From Lachnospiraceae bacterium (lineage in GTDB: Bacteria > Bacillota > Clostridia > Lachnospirales > Lachnospiraceae): a stretch of DNA of 64,000 nucleotides. The position numbers and the translations under genes are program-made. A model generated the notes under the pieces. The model did not search any database, was not told the origin of the DNA, and saw nothing but the letters and a program-made list of their open reading frames with translations. Below are positions 52,036-61,527 of the stretch, piece after piece. How positions within the stretch are numbered: position 1 is the stretch's first letter; every line of letters begins with the position of its first letter. The stretch is taken from positions 124,001 through 188,000 of the forward strand of contig CAJTDK010000005.1 of NCBI GenBank assembly GCA_910575105.1, given 5' to 3'.

Positions 52036-52108
52036 GAGAAGGAACCTCCTTTTTCGCTCTGTTGGATTTGAGATACATCATATCAGCTTGTCACAGAAAA
52101 CTCAAGGC

Positions 52109-52915
52109 TCAGTTTATCTTCCGGAATTCCAGCGGAGTTATCCCGGTAGCTTTCCGGAACATGGCGATAAAGTGGCTGACATCCGAGTACCCGCTCTGCC
52201 TGGCGATCTCCTGAACCTTCAGGTGAGTGTGCATGACCAAAAGCTCCCTTGCGTGGTTGATCCGGCAGGACGTCAGGTATTCATAGACGGAGCAGCCAAG
52301 AAAGCGCCTGAAAAGCCGGGACAGATACTGAGGCGTGATATAGACCATCTGGCTTAGTTCCTGCACGGTAAGCTCGGTATCGTAGTGGGATTCGATTTCT
52401 CTTATTACCGGTTCCACATAGCGCAGATATAAAGGATCGTTGGTAAGCGCCTGATTGCAGGCGCCGTCGGTAAAATTCATCAGCATACGGTAGCAGTAGA
52501 TGGATTGGGTGTAGGTATCCGCAGAGAGTATCTCCCATTTTTCCATGATCTCATCAACAAGCTGCCGGATCTTAGCTCCCCGTTCGCGGTCAATAAACAG
52601 AACAGGGCGGTATCCGGTGATGGATTGGATGCTGCTGTCAATACGCCCGGTAAATGTAGCGAAAAAGGTGGCCCATTCGGCGCTCCCTTTCGCGTAGGAG
52701 TGGGGGATAAAGGGGGCGGTAAAGAGTCCTTCGCCCTCATTCAATATATATTCAGTTCCGCGTATCTTCACGATCCCCTGCCCTCTTTCTGTCTGCAGGT
52801 AGTGGTAAAGGGGATAGCCCTTGGGGCGGAGTACGCAGGTTTGGTTCCAATGGCTGCCGATGGAGTCAAAAAGGAATGGCTCATTGGCAGGAGTGTTCCT
52901 GAAGTGGATTGGCAT
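52109..52915 (-). CDS. AraC-family transcriptional regulator
   Basis: 268 residues from ATG 52915, 5 nt after AGGTGA. Sensor domain with YPLYHYLQTERGQGIVKI and GLFTAPFIPHSY, then two helix-turn-helix motifs (LTVQELSQMVYITPQYLSRLF; KVQEIARQSGYSDVSHFIAMF). Divergent from the GH2 beta-galactosidase gene, so it is the likely regulator of that gene and perhaps of the sugar region. Confidence 0.92.
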   Translation of the reverse strand: MPIHFRNTPANEPFLFDSIGSHWNQTCVLRPKGYPLYHYLQTERGQGIVKIRGTEYILNEGEGLFTAPFIPHSYAKGSAEWATFFATFTGRIDSSIQSITGYRPVLFIDRERGAKIRQLVDEIMEKWEILSADTYTQSIYCYRMLMNFTDGACNQALTNDPLYLRYVEPVIREIESHYDTELTVQELSQMVYITPQYLSRLFRRFLGCSVYEYLTSCRINHARELLVMHTHLKVQEIARQSGYSDVSHFIAMFRKATGITPLEFRKIN

Positions 52916-52971
52916 AGCGTTCACCTGTTTCAAAATATTATATTTTTTAGTTTAACATATTACACTTTTAT

Positions 52972-52997
52972 TTGTCCATATGTATTACAATGGACAA
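52972..52997. promoter_or_regulatory. Operator between AraC and GH2 genes
   Basis: Perfect 8-bp inverted repeat TTGTCCAT-N10-ATGGACAA in the 115-bp divergent gap. Its spacing of about two helical turns suits a dimeric regulator. AraC proteins more often use direct repeats, so another regulator is possible. Confidence 0.6.
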
Positions 52998-53030
52998 TAG
53001 CATACAACACTAACCAAAGGAGGAAAAAAC

Positions 53031-56000
53031 ATGCGGGTATTTGATTACGGGAAACTGAAAGATCCGGAATATTTTCGGGATGGCAGGCTTGACGCACATT
53101 CTGACCATAGATATTATGCTTCAGAGGCGGATATGGAGCTGGGGACGGAGGAGTTCAGAGAGAGTCTCAACGGTCTGTGGAAGTTCCATTATGCGAGAAA
53201 TGTAAAAGCTGTGGTTTTGGGCTTTGAACGCGAGGACTACTGCTGTAAGAGCTGGGGAGATATCCATGTGCCGGCACATATCCAGATGGAGGGGTATGAT
53301 GCCCCCCAGTATGCCAATGTGCAGTATCCCTGGGAGGGGCACGATGAGATCCACCCGGGGGAGATCCCGGAGTACTTTAATCCGGTTGCAAGTTATGTCA
53401 AGTATTTTACCGTGCCGGAGCGCATGAAGGGGAAGCGTCTCTTTATCTCCTTCCAGGGAGCAGAGAGCGGGCTGGCGCTGTGGCTTAACGGCGCATTTGT
53501 GGGCTACGCCGAGGATTCCTTTACGCCGTCGGAGTTTGAGCTGACGGATTACGTGAAGGACGGGGAAAATAAACTGGCGGCCCAGGTGTTCAAGTGGACC
53601 AGTGCAAGCTGGTGCGAGGATCAGGATTTCTACCGTTTTTCCGGCATTTACCGGGATGTGTACCTTTATACGGTGCCCGAGATCCATGTGCGCGACATGA
53701 AGATCAGCGCGTGTCCGGATGAGGAATTAAAAAACGGGGAGCTTGAGATCCGCCTTGAGATGATGGCATCAGAGGATATAAGGGGGACGGCGAAGTTCAG
53801 GCTTTCCAGAGAAGGCCGGGTGGTGTTTGAAGAAGAGAGGGCTCTTGAGAAAGAGACGGTGTGCAGCGCTACGGTAGCGGACCCGGCTCTTTGGAGCGCG
53901 GAAGAGCCGGAACTTTATGACCTGACGGTAGAGATCTGCGGTGAAGATGGAAAGCTTCAGGAGATCATCCCGGAGAAGGTAGGCTTCCGGCGGTTTGAGA
54001 TGAAAGACCATGTGATGATGCTGAATGGGAAGCGGATCGTGTTCAAGGGTGTGAACCGCCATGAATTCAGCTCGGTGAGCGGCCGCGTGGTGACAGAAGC
54101 GGAGCTTAGAAAAGACCTTGAGGTGATGAAGCAGAACAATATCAATGCCATCCGCACCTGCCATTATCCGGACTCGTCCCTGATCTACAGGCTTTGTGAC
54201 GAGTACGGCCTGTACATGATCGATGAGACGAACCTGGAATCCCACGGCTCATGGGATCTGGCGGCGATGAGCGGCAACATGGACGAGGTCGTGCCTAACG
54301 ACAGGGAAGAGTGGCTTGCGCCGATGCTGGACAGGGTGGAGTCTATCTACCAGAGGGATAAGAACCATCCGGCGGTACTGATCTGGTCCTGCGGCAACGA
54401 GTCCTTCGGGGGCAAGGTCATCTACGAGATGTCCCGGCGGTTCAAAAAGCTTGATCCGGCCCGTCTCGTTCACTACGAAGGTGTATTCCACGACCGCAGG
54501 TACAACGATACAAGCGATATGGAAAGCCAGATGTATACACCGGTGGAAAAGATCAAGGAATTCCTGGAAAAAGACAGGAGTAAGCCGTTTATCTGCTGTG
54601 AATATACCCATGCCATGGGTAATTCCTGCGGTGCGATGCATAAATATACAGATCTGACCGATACGGAGGAATTGTACCAGGGCGGATTTATCTGGGATTA
54701 TATCGATCAGTCCATCGGGAAAAAGGACAGATACGGGAAGGTGTTCCAGGCTTACGGCGGTGATTTCGGGGAGCGCCCGTCAGATTACAGCTTCAGCGGA
54801 AATGGTATCGTCTACGGAGGCGACCGGGAGCCGTCCCCGAAGATGCAGGAGGTAAAGTTTAATTACCAGAATATCACGGCAGAGACTGGACGGACAGAAG
54901 TAAAGATCATCAATAAAAATCTTTTCATAAATACCGGTGCATTTGAGTGCCGCGTGTCGGTGGCAAGAGACGGCCGGGTGATCAAAAGCGCGGTTATGGA
55001 GACGGGAGTGGAGCCGCTTTCGAAAAAGACCTATGCGCTTCCGTTTGCAGAGGAGACGCTGCCGGGCGAGTATACCGTTACGGTGTCCTTCCATCTGAAG
55101 GAGGATAAGATCTGGGCAAAGAGAGGGCATGAGGTTGCCTTCGGACAGTACGTATACTGTGTGGACCAGGCCGCGGATGCGGTGTGCGGGGGATCTGCCG
55201 CTTTACCAGAAAAATGTGCGAAAAAGCCGGTTATCATCAGGAGTCCTCACAATATCGGTGTGCGGGGCGATCATTTTGAGGCGGTCTTCTCGACGATGTA
55301 CGGCGGGCTTGTGTCCTATAAATACGGCGGAAAAGAGATGCTTGAGATGATTCCGAAGCCGAATTTCTGGCGGGCGCCGACAGATAATGACCTGGGTAAC
55401 CAGATGCCTGTCCGCTACAGCCAGTGGAAGATTGCGAGCATGTATCTGTCCCACAGGGCAGAGGGAGAGGATCTGTTTGCCCTGTGTAAGCCTGAGATCA
55501 AAGAGAAGGAGAGCAGTATCTCCATAGCTTTCACTTATCATATACCGACTACGCCGGGAACGGACTGTCTGGTAACCTATGAGGTGTTCGGGGACGGGCG
55601 CGTGAAGACGAAGCTTTCCTACGATCCGGTAAAGGAGACCGGCGATATGCCGGAGTTTGGCATGATGTTCAAATTCAGCGCGGACTACGATCATGTGCGC
55701 TGGTATGGACTTGGGCCGGAAGAGACTTATGCGGACCGGAAAAAGGGAGGTAAACTTGGCATCTACCAGAATCTGGTGAAGGATAACATGGCGGCCTATC
55801 TTGTACCTCAGGAGTGCGGCAATAAGGAAGAGGTCAGATATGCAGAGGTTACCGATCAGAAGGGCAGGGGAATCCGCTTTTCCATGGCTGATGAGAATGG
55901 GCCTATGAGCTTTTCTGCTCTGCCTTACACGCCTCACGAGCTGGAGAATGCTGCGCATCCTTTTGAGCTTCCGAAGATCCATTACACTGTTGTACGGGTG

Positions 56001-56117
56001 GCAAAGGGACAGATGGGAATCGCCGGGGACGATAGCTGGGGGTCGTTTACCCATCCGGAGTATCTGCTTGACGTCAGAAAAAAGATGGAATTTAGCTTCT
56101 GGTTTAACGGAATTTAA
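53031..56117 (+). CDS. lacZ: Beta-galactosidase, glycoside hydrolase family 2 (LacZ type)
   Basis: 1028 residues, full five-domain LacZ length, no signal peptide. Sugar-binding domain at the N terminus, acid/base Glu in WSCGNESFGG (about 455), nucleophile Glu in FICCEYTHAMGNS (about 520), C-terminal small-chain domain with WRAPTDNDLGNQ. Hydrolyses terminal beta-galactose from lactose or N-acetyllactosamine-type sugars. AAAGGAGG precedes the ATG. A strong bidirectional terminator follows. Confidence 0.96.
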   Translation: MRVFDYGKLKDPEYFRDGRLDAHSDHRYYASEADMELGTEEFRESLNGLWKFHYARNVKAVVLGFEREDYCCKSWGDIHVPAHIQMEGYDAPQYANVQYPWEGHDEIHPGEIPEYFNPVASYVKYFTVPERMKGKRLFISFQGAESGLALWLNGAFVGYAEDSFTPSEFELTDYVKDGENKLAAQVFKWTSASWCEDQDFYRFSGIYRDVYLYTVPEIHVRDMKISACPDEELKNGELEIRLEMMASEDIRGTAKFRLSREGRVVFEEERALEKETVCSATVADPALWSAEEPELYDLTVEICGEDGKLQEIIPEKVGFRRFEMKDHVMMLNGKRIVFKGVNRHEFSSVSGRVVTEAELRKDLEVMKQNNINAIRTCHYPDSSLIYRLCDEYGLYMIDETNLESHGSWDLAAMSGNMDEVVPNDREEWLAPMLDRVESIYQRDKNHPAVLIWSCGNESFGGKVIYEMSRRFKKLDPARLVHYEGVFHDRRYNDTSDMESQMYTPVEKIKEFLEKDRSKPFICCEYTHAMGNSCGAMHKYTDLTDTEELYQGGFIWDYIDQSIGKKDRYGKVFQAYGGDFGERPSDYSFSGNGIVYGGDREPSPKMQEVKFNYQNITAETGRTEVKIINKNLFINTGAFECRVSVARDGRVIKSAVMETGVEPLSKKTYALPFAEETLPGEYTVTVSFHLKEDKIWAKRGHEVAFGQYVYCVDQAADAVCGGSAALPEKCAKKPVIIRSPHNIGVRGDHFEAVFSTMYGGLVSYKYGGKEMLEMIPKPNFWRAPTDNDLGNQMPVRYSQWKIASMYLSHRAEGEDLFALCKPEIKEKESSISIAFTYHIPTTPGTDCLVTYEVFGDGRVKTKLSYDPVKETGDMPEFGMMFKFSADYDHVRWYGLGPEETYADRKKGGKLGIYQNLVKDNMAAYLVPQECGNKEEVRYAEVTDQKGRGIRFSMADENGPMSFSALPYTPHELENAAHPFELPKIHYTVVRVAKGQMGIAGDDSWGSFTHPEYLLDVRKKMEFSFWFNGI

Positions 56118-56131
56118 TCTAGATATAAAGA

Positions 56132-56178
56132 AGGTGCCGCCTGATCATCCAAACAGATGGTCAGGCGGCACTTTCTCT
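56132..56178. terminator. Bidirectional terminator between lacZ and the chemoreceptor gene
   Basis: 16-bp stem GTGCCGCCTGATCATC / GATGGTCAGGCGGCAC with one T-G pair, 6-nt loop, pyrimidine tract on both outer sides. Separates converging genes. Confidence 0.88.
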
Positions 56179-56236
56179 ATTATATCACTGCTTAAACTTT
56201 ATCTTCTTAAAATTATGGCATTAACTTTACTGTCTC

Positions 56237-58252
56237 CTACCGATCTCTCAGACGGAATTTGGAAACGAGATCCCTGAGCATATTCGCCTGACCGGAGAGC
56301 TGTTCGCTGGCTGCGGCGCTCTTTTCCGCCGTTGCCATATTGGACTGTACCACACTGGAGATCTGGTCGATTCCGCTGATGACAGCCTCTGTGGCTGTCG
56401 CCTGCTTTGCGGAATACTGCGCGATGCCGTCGATCAGCTTCGTCACCTGTTCGGCCAGCGCTACAACCTCCATCAGGGAAGAAGTGGTATCATTGGCGAT
56501 CGTGATCCCTTCTTCTACGGCTTCAACGGTCTGGTCGATCAGTACAGTAGTATTTTTTGCCGCTTCGGAGGACTTGCCGGCAAGGTTGCGAACCTCGTCT
56601 GCGACTACGGCAAAGCCCTTTCCGGCGGATCCCGCCCGGGCAGCCTCTACCGCTGCGTTCAGGGCAAGGATATTGGTCTGGAAGGCGATATCCTCGATGG
56701 TCTTGATGATATTATGGATCTCAGAGGATTTGCCGCTGATCTTCTGGATCGCAGTATTCATCTGATACATCTTATCATTACTCTCTAAAAGCTTGCTGCC
56801 CGCCTGCTGGGCGATCTCATTGGCCTTTTTTGCGCCGGTGGCAGTCTTTTGTATCCCGTCAGATACTTCGCTGATATGGGTAGCCAGAAGCTCTACCGCA
56901 TTGGTCTGCTGTGAGGAGCCCTGAGAAAGTGTCTGCGCTCCGTCAGAAACGTACCCTGAGCCTTCGGCCACTTCTCCGGCTGCCCGGTTGATCTGCCCCA
57001 GGGTTCCGTTTAAGGAAAGGGAGATCTTCTCCAGCGATTCCCGGATCTTTGCAAATTCGCCCACATAATCGTGGGAGAGGGTGAAAGCCAGATTCCCCTG
57101 GGCGATATCCTGCAGCTTTTCAGATATCTCATCAATATAATCTACATAGTCCCTAAGTCGAATCACCGTCCGCCCGAAATTGTCTGCCAGCTCGCCAAGC
57201 TCGTCGTTAGAACAGTGGCGGATGGTCTGGTTTAATTCACCTTCTGCGATCTTAGCGGCAACGTCATTAAGCTCGGCTACAGGCTTCCCGATGATCCGCC
57301 TTACCAGGATGATGATCAGGAAAACAGTGATGATAACAGCGAACAATGATACGCTTGCCATAATACCGGTCAGCGCCTTTAAGTCGCTGAGAACCTCGGC
57401 CTTGGAAACATAGGCTACGGCTGTCCAGTCGCTGTTCGGCACTTCTGCTACCTGTATGTACATGTCATCGTTATAGACAGACAATCCGGCTGCGCCGCTG
57501 TGGATCTGCTCTGCGGCATAGGCGTACATATCTCCTTTGAACTCGCTCAGATTCTTCCCGGTGATGTCTTTGTCCTGGTGTCCGATGATGGTGTCCGTGC
57601 GGGTATCTACAAGGAAGATCCCGCCGGTTTTTTCCAGCCGGATATCCTGCACGATGTCTGATATAGAGTTCAGGTATACGTCCGCCGCTGCGACTCCGCG
57701 GATATTTCCATCGGCATCCTTCAGTGCACCAGAGGCGCCTACGACGTAGGACTGGCTGTCCTCATCAAAATATACGTCGCCCAGGATGAAATTCTCCGAC
57801 GCAATGCCATTGATGTACCAGGATTTTTCCAGAGCGTTGAAATCCGGTCCCGGGACGAATGACGCGTGATATAAAGATCCGTCGGCCAGCGCCACATAAA
57901 GCCCTGCAGGGTATGCGGCGTTCTGGTCTACCGTATGTTTGATATAATCCTTCATCCTGGCAATGTCCATGTCCTCGTATTCGATGGTATCTTTCTGCAT
58001 ATCCAGCATAGTTACCGTCTTGTTGATCCAGGCGCTTGTCTCCTGGAGCGCTTTGTCAGTAGTTTCGGTGAGCAGTTTCTCACTCTTTTCCAACAGAGCA
58101 TCAGAAACCCGGTTATACACGATTAGCAAAAGGGCTGCTACCATGACCGTGATCGTTATTACGATGGCGGTTGTCAATTTCCGCGTAATGCCGCGTTTTC
58201 CGTGTTTCGCTATTACTGCTGATTCGTCTTTGTTTTGTCTTTGTTCCCTCAT
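56237..58252 (-). CDS. Methyl-accepting chemotaxis protein with dCache sensor
   Basis: 671 residues from ATG 58252 (AAGGAG at about 9 nt); the open frame extends further but without a site. First transmembrane helix about 29-49, extracellular dCache-type sensor about 50-285, second helix about 290-315, HAMP, then the signalling domain with the hairpin motif [19 protein letters not shown]. Sits beside sugar genes, so taxis to a sugar or sugar acid is possible; many dCache sensors bind amino acids. No flagellar or che genes are in this window. Confidence 0.93.
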   Translation of the reverse strand: MREQRQNKDESAVIAKHGKRGITRKLTTAIVITITVMVAALLLIVYNRVSDALLEKSEKLLTETTDKALQETSAWINKTVTMLDMQKDTIEYEDMDIARMKDYIKHTVDQNAAYPAGLYVALADGSLYHASFVPGPDFNALEKSWYINGIASENFILGDVYFDEDSQSYVVGASGALKDADGNIRGVAAADVYLNSISDIVQDIRLEKTGGIFLVDTRTDTIIGHQDKDITGKNLSEFKGDMYAYAAEQIHSGAAGLSVYNDDMYIQVAEVPNSDWTAVAYVSKAEVLSDLKALTGIMASVSLFAVIITVFLIIILVRRIIGKPVAELNDVAAKIAEGELNQTIRHCSNDELGELADNFGRTVIRLRDYVDYIDEISEKLQDIAQGNLAFTLSHDYVGEFAKIRESLEKISLSLNGTLGQINRAAGEVAEGSGYVSDGAQTLSQGSSQQTNAVELLATHISEVSDGIQKTATGAKKANEIAQQAGSKLLESNDKMYQMNTAIQKISGKSSEIHNIIKTIEDIAFQTNILALNAAVEAARAGSAGKGFAVVADEVRNLAGKSSEAAKNTTVLIDQTVEAVEEGITIANDTTSSLMEVVALAEQVTKLIDGIAQYSAKQATATEAVISGIDQISSVVQSNMATAEKSAAASEQLSGQANMLRDLVSKFRLRDR

Positions 58253-58419
58253 ATTCCTATCTCCTTTATTGATCTTAGCTTTCTTCTGAGCGAAGTCCAT
58301 AGCAACACAGAGCCAGAAAGGCTGCCGGTAATGGAATGAATAGTACGCTAAAAACTTCTGGCCTTGTATGATATATTTTATTATACGTGATGTTCTGGAG
58401 AAATACAATAAAACATTAG

Positions 58420-58449
58420 TTGCAAAAGAAATTCAAGGTGTATTATACT
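58420..58449 (+). promoter_or_regulatory. Promoter of the GH112 phosphorylase gene
   Basis: TTGCAA (58420-58425), 18 nt, TATACT (58444-58449). Shares 17 identical bp around the -35 with the promoter at 42995. Confidence 0.65.
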
Positions 58450-58499
58450 AAAATAAAGATACTAAGTGGCAGTTAAAGGCTGAGAGGAGAAAGGACAGT

Positions 58500-60665
58500 A
58501 TGAGCGAGAAGATGACGGGGAGAGTTACGATTCCCACAGATGTTGATGTGGTAGACGAGACGCTGGAGCTGGTAAAGAGATGGGGGGCGGATGCGATCCG
58601 TGACTGTGACGGGACAGATTATCCAAAGGAGCTTCGCGATGTGGACGCAAAGGTGTATTCTACTTATTATACGACGCGCAAGGATAATGCATGGGCGAAG
58701 GCGAATCCGGACGAGATCCAGCAGATGTATATTATGACGCCTTTTTATACGGCTGTGGAGGAGGAGCTTCGCATCCACCTGATGGATCATTTGTATCCGG
58801 ATATGCTGGCGGTGAACAGCCGGGACGATATCCGCAGATGGTGGGAGGTTATCGACCGGACGACGGGAAAGGCGGTGTCCTGCGATAGATGGAGCTATGA
58901 CAAAGAGAGCGGGGACGTGCGTATATTTCCGGCGGAGGAGTTCCACGATTATACGGTCAGCTTTCTGGCGTACATTATGTGGGACCCGGTCCATATGTAC
59001 AATGCAGTGACTAATGGCTGGAAGGACGTGGAAAAACAGATTACCTTTGACGTGCGCCAGCCGAAGACAAGAGCGTTTTCTATGGAAAGGCTTAGAAAAT
59101 ATATCCAGAACAATCCCCATATAGACGTTATCCGCTTTACGACGTTTTTCCATCAGTTCACGCTGATCTTTGACGAGCTTGCCAGGGAAAAATATGTGGA
59201 CTGGTACGGCTATTCCGCGTCGGTAAGCCCTTATATCTTGGAGCAGTTTGAGCGCGAGGCGGGCTATCGGTTCCGCCCGGAGTACATTATCGACCAAGGC
59301 TATATGAACAACACTTACCGGATCCCGTCGAAGGAATTTTTGGATTTTCAGGCGTTTCAGCGCAGGGAGGTGGCGAAGCTTGCGAAGGAGATGGTGGACA
59401 TCACCCACGAGTGCGGCAAGGAGGCGATGATGTTCCTCGGCGATCACTGGATCGGAATGGAGCCTTTTATGGACGAGTTCAAGGGAATCGGCCTGGATGC
59501 GGTTGTGGGCAGCGTGGGAAATGGAGCGACGCTGCGGCTGATCAGTGATATCGAAGGAGTCCGGTATACGGAAGGGAGATTCCTTCCCTACTTCTTCCCG
59601 GATACCTTCTGCGAGGGCAAAGATCCGGTAAAAGAGGCGAAGGTAAACTGGGTGACGGCGAGACGGGCGATCTTAAGGAAGCCGATTGACCGGATCGGCT
59701 ACGGCGGATACCTCAAGCTGGCGCTTAAGTTCCCGGAATTTGTTGACTATGTGGAAAGTGTCTGTGACGAATTCCGTACATTATATGAAAATATCCGGGG
59801 GACGAAGGCTTACTGTGTAAAAACAGTGGCGGTGCTGAACAGTTGGGGGAAGATGCGTGCCTGGGGCAATCACATGGTACATCACGCGATATATTACCAG
59901 AAGAATTATTCCTATGCGGGGATCATCGAGAGCTTGAGCGGAGCGCCGTTTGACGTGAGATATATAAGCTTTGACGATATCCGGGACGATCCGTCTGTTT
60001 TAGACGGCATAGACGTGATCCTCAATGTGGGGGACGCCTATACGGCTTATTCCGGCGGGGAGAACTGGGCAGATGAGACAGTACTGACTGCGGTGCAGAG
60101 ATTCGTCTACAGGGGCGGCGGCTTTATCGGCGTGGGCGAACCGGCGGCGTGTCAGAGGGAAGGAAGGTTCTTCCAGCTTTCCGGTATCCTGGGCGTGGAG
60201 AAGGAGACGGGATTTACCCTTAATGTGGACAAATATAACTGGGAGGAGCATGAGCACTTTATCACGGAGGACAGTAAAGACGGAATCGACTTTGGCGAGG
60301 GGAAGACGGATATCTTCGCGCTGGAGGAGACGACAGTCATCTGTACGAGGGATAAGAGCGTGCAGCTTGCAGTGAGGGAGTTCGGGAAAGGGCGGGGCGT
60401 CTATATCAGCGGGCTTCCCTACAGCTTTAAGAACAGCAGGCTGTTATACCGGGCGATACTCTGGTCCTGCGGCAGCGAGGGTGAGCTGCTGCGGTGGTTT
60501 TCCAGCAACTTTAACGCAGAGGTACACGCCTATGTGGAGAACGGGAAATACTGCGTCGTGAATAATACCTATGAACCGCAGTCAACGACGGTGTACAGGG
60601 GCGACGGGTCAAGCTTTGACGTGGATCTTAAGGCGAATGAGATCATCTGGTACGAGATTGGCTAG
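58500..60665 (+). CDS. 1,3-beta-galactosyl-N-acetylhexosamine phosphorylase (GH112)
   Basis: 721 residues. The start MTGRVTIPTDVDVVDETLELVKRWGADAIRDCDGTDYP and blocks VDWYGYSASVSPYILEQFE and CGKEAMMFLGDHWIGMEP are characteristic of lacto-N-biose/galacto-N-biose phosphorylases. The Asp in DCDGTDYP is in the region of the catalytic acid. Splits Gal-beta-1,3-GlcNAc or -GalNAc with phosphate to Gal-1-phosphate and the free N-acetylhexosamine, in the cytoplasm. It is the key indicator that this region handles mucin or milk glycan cores. GAGGAGAAAGG precedes the start. Confidence 0.95.
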   Translation: MSEKMTGRVTIPTDVDVVDETLELVKRWGADAIRDCDGTDYPKELRDVDAKVYSTYYTTRKDNAWAKANPDEIQQMYIMTPFYTAVEEELRIHLMDHLYPDMLAVNSRDDIRRWWEVIDRTTGKAVSCDRWSYDKESGDVRIFPAEEFHDYTVSFLAYIMWDPVHMYNAVTNGWKDVEKQITFDVRQPKTRAFSMERLRKYIQNNPHIDVIRFTTFFHQFTLIFDELAREKYVDWYGYSASVSPYILEQFEREAGYRFRPEYIIDQGYMNNTYRIPSKEFLDFQAFQRREVAKLAKEMVDITHECGKEAMMFLGDHWIGMEPFMDEFKGIGLDAVVGSVGNGATLRLISDIEGVRYTEGRFLPYFFPDTFCEGKDPVKEAKVNWVTARRAILRKPIDRIGYGGYLKLALKFPEFVDYVESVCDEFRTLYENIRGTKAYCVKTVAVLNSWGKMRAWGNHMVHHAIYYQKNYSYAGIIESLSGAPFDVRYISFDDIRDDPSVLDGIDVILNVGDAYTAYSGGENWADETVLTAVQRFVYRGGGFIGVGEPAACQREGRFFQLSGILGVEKETGFTLNVDKYNWEEHEHFITEDSKDGIDFGEGKTDIFALEETTVICTRDKSVQLAVREFGKGRGVYISGLPYSFKNSRLLYRAILWSCGSEGELLRWFSSNFNAEVHAYVENGKYCVVNNTYEPQSTTVYRGDGSSFDVDLKANEIIWYEIG

Positions 60666-60701
60666 TACACCATTGCATTAATCTTGATACAATGATGTAC
60701 T
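60664..60701 (+). other. Stem-loop between GH112 and kinase genes
   Basis: AGTACA-C-CATTG / CAATG-A-TGTACT, 11 pairs with one mismatch, 14-nt loop, directly before the AAGGAGG of the kinase gene. May tune kinase translation or mRNA stability. Confidence 0.4.
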
Positions 60702-60718
60702 GGAAGGAGGAAGGATTT

Positions 60719-61471
60719 ATGAAACTGAAAAAAAGCAGGCTGATCGTGAAGCGTTCCTATAAAGAGGTTTATAAGACGGATGAAGGGATCGTGAAGATTT
60801 TTGAGCCGATCCATCCGAAAGCAGCGATTTTTAATGAGGCGCTCAATACAGTCAGAGTGGAGGAGACGGACCTTAACATCCCAAGGCTCAAGGAAGTAAA
60901 GCAGATCGACGGGAAATGGGCGATCATCATCGAGTACAAACCGGGTAAGACACTGGAGCAGATGATGAGAGACGAACCGGAAAACCTGGAAAAGTATATG
61001 TCTGATTTTGTGGAGCTGCAGCTAAAGATGCAGAAAAAGAAAGCGCCCATGCTGAACAGCCTGAAGGACAAGCTTGCAAGGGAGATCAGCAGCCTGACGG
61101 CACTGGACGCGGCACAGAGACAAGAGCTGCTGGCGCGTCTTGAGGGTATGCCAAGACATGCGAAGCTGTGCCATGGAGATTTTAATCCGAGCAATATCAT
61201 CGTGGAGAATAACGGCAGGATGACTGTGATTGACTGGGCACACGCGACCCAGGGCAATGCTAGCGCGGATGCTGCCATGACTTACCTGCTGTTCGCGCTG
61301 GAGGATCAGCGGACAGCGGATATCTATCTGAATCTATTCTGCAGGAAAAGTGATACGGCAAAGCAGTATGTGAGACAGTGGCTTCCGATCGTGGCGGCGG
61401 CGCAGCTCGAGAAGGAGAATGAACTGGGAAAAGAATTCCTGATGCAGTGGATCGATGTGACGGAAGAATAA
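60719..61471 (+). CDS. APH-fold small-molecule kinase
   Basis: 250 residues from ATG 60719 (AAGGAGG at 8 nt). Catalytic loop LCHGDFNPSNII and metal-binding IDWAHA are intact; the N lobe has an IIEYKPGKTLEQMM hinge-like stretch. The fold belongs to the aminoglycoside phosphotransferase/choline kinase group. It follows the GH112 gene by 53 nt. In bifidobacteria an APH-fold N-acetylhexosamine kinase (NahK, about 360 residues) acts after the phosphorylase. This one is about 110 shorter, so the same role is only a hypothesis. Not evidence for drug resistance. Confidence 0.75.
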   Translation: MKLKKSRLIVKRSYKEVYKTDEGIVKIFEPIHPKAAIFNEALNTVRVEETDLNIPRLKEVKQIDGKWAIIIEYKPGKTLEQMMRDEPENLEKYMSDFVELQLKMQKKKAPMLNSLKDKLAREISSLTALDAAQRQELLARLEGMPRHAKLCHGDFNPSNIIVENNGRMTVIDWAHATQGNASADAAMTYLLFALEDQRTADIYLNLFCRKSDTAKQYVRQWLPIVAAAQLEKENELGKEFLMQWIDVTEE

Positions 61472-61485
61472 GGGCGGATATAAAG

Positions 61486-61525
61486 AGAGGAATTATGGCT
61501 TGTACAGCTCATAATTCCTCTTGTT
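61486..61525. terminator. Terminator between the kinase and cell-wall hydrolase genes
   Basis: 12-bp perfect stem AGAGGAATTATG / CATAATTCCTCT plus inner GCT/AGC pairing, followed by TTGTT. Serves converging genes. Confidence 0.75.
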
Positions 61526-61527
61526 GC

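Noticed and set aside
53769-54245. Minus-strand frames opposite lacZ
   Set aside because: Antisense to an intact GH2 enzyme with both catalytic glutamates.
58473-59447. 324-codon minus-strand frame opposite the GH112 gene
   Set aside because: Fully inside a clear GH112 coding region and its promoter; no family features.
60719-61471. Calling the kinase NahK or an aminoglycoside-resistance gene
   Set aside because: Too short for NahK and only fold-level motifs are visible; resistance is not implied by the APH fold.
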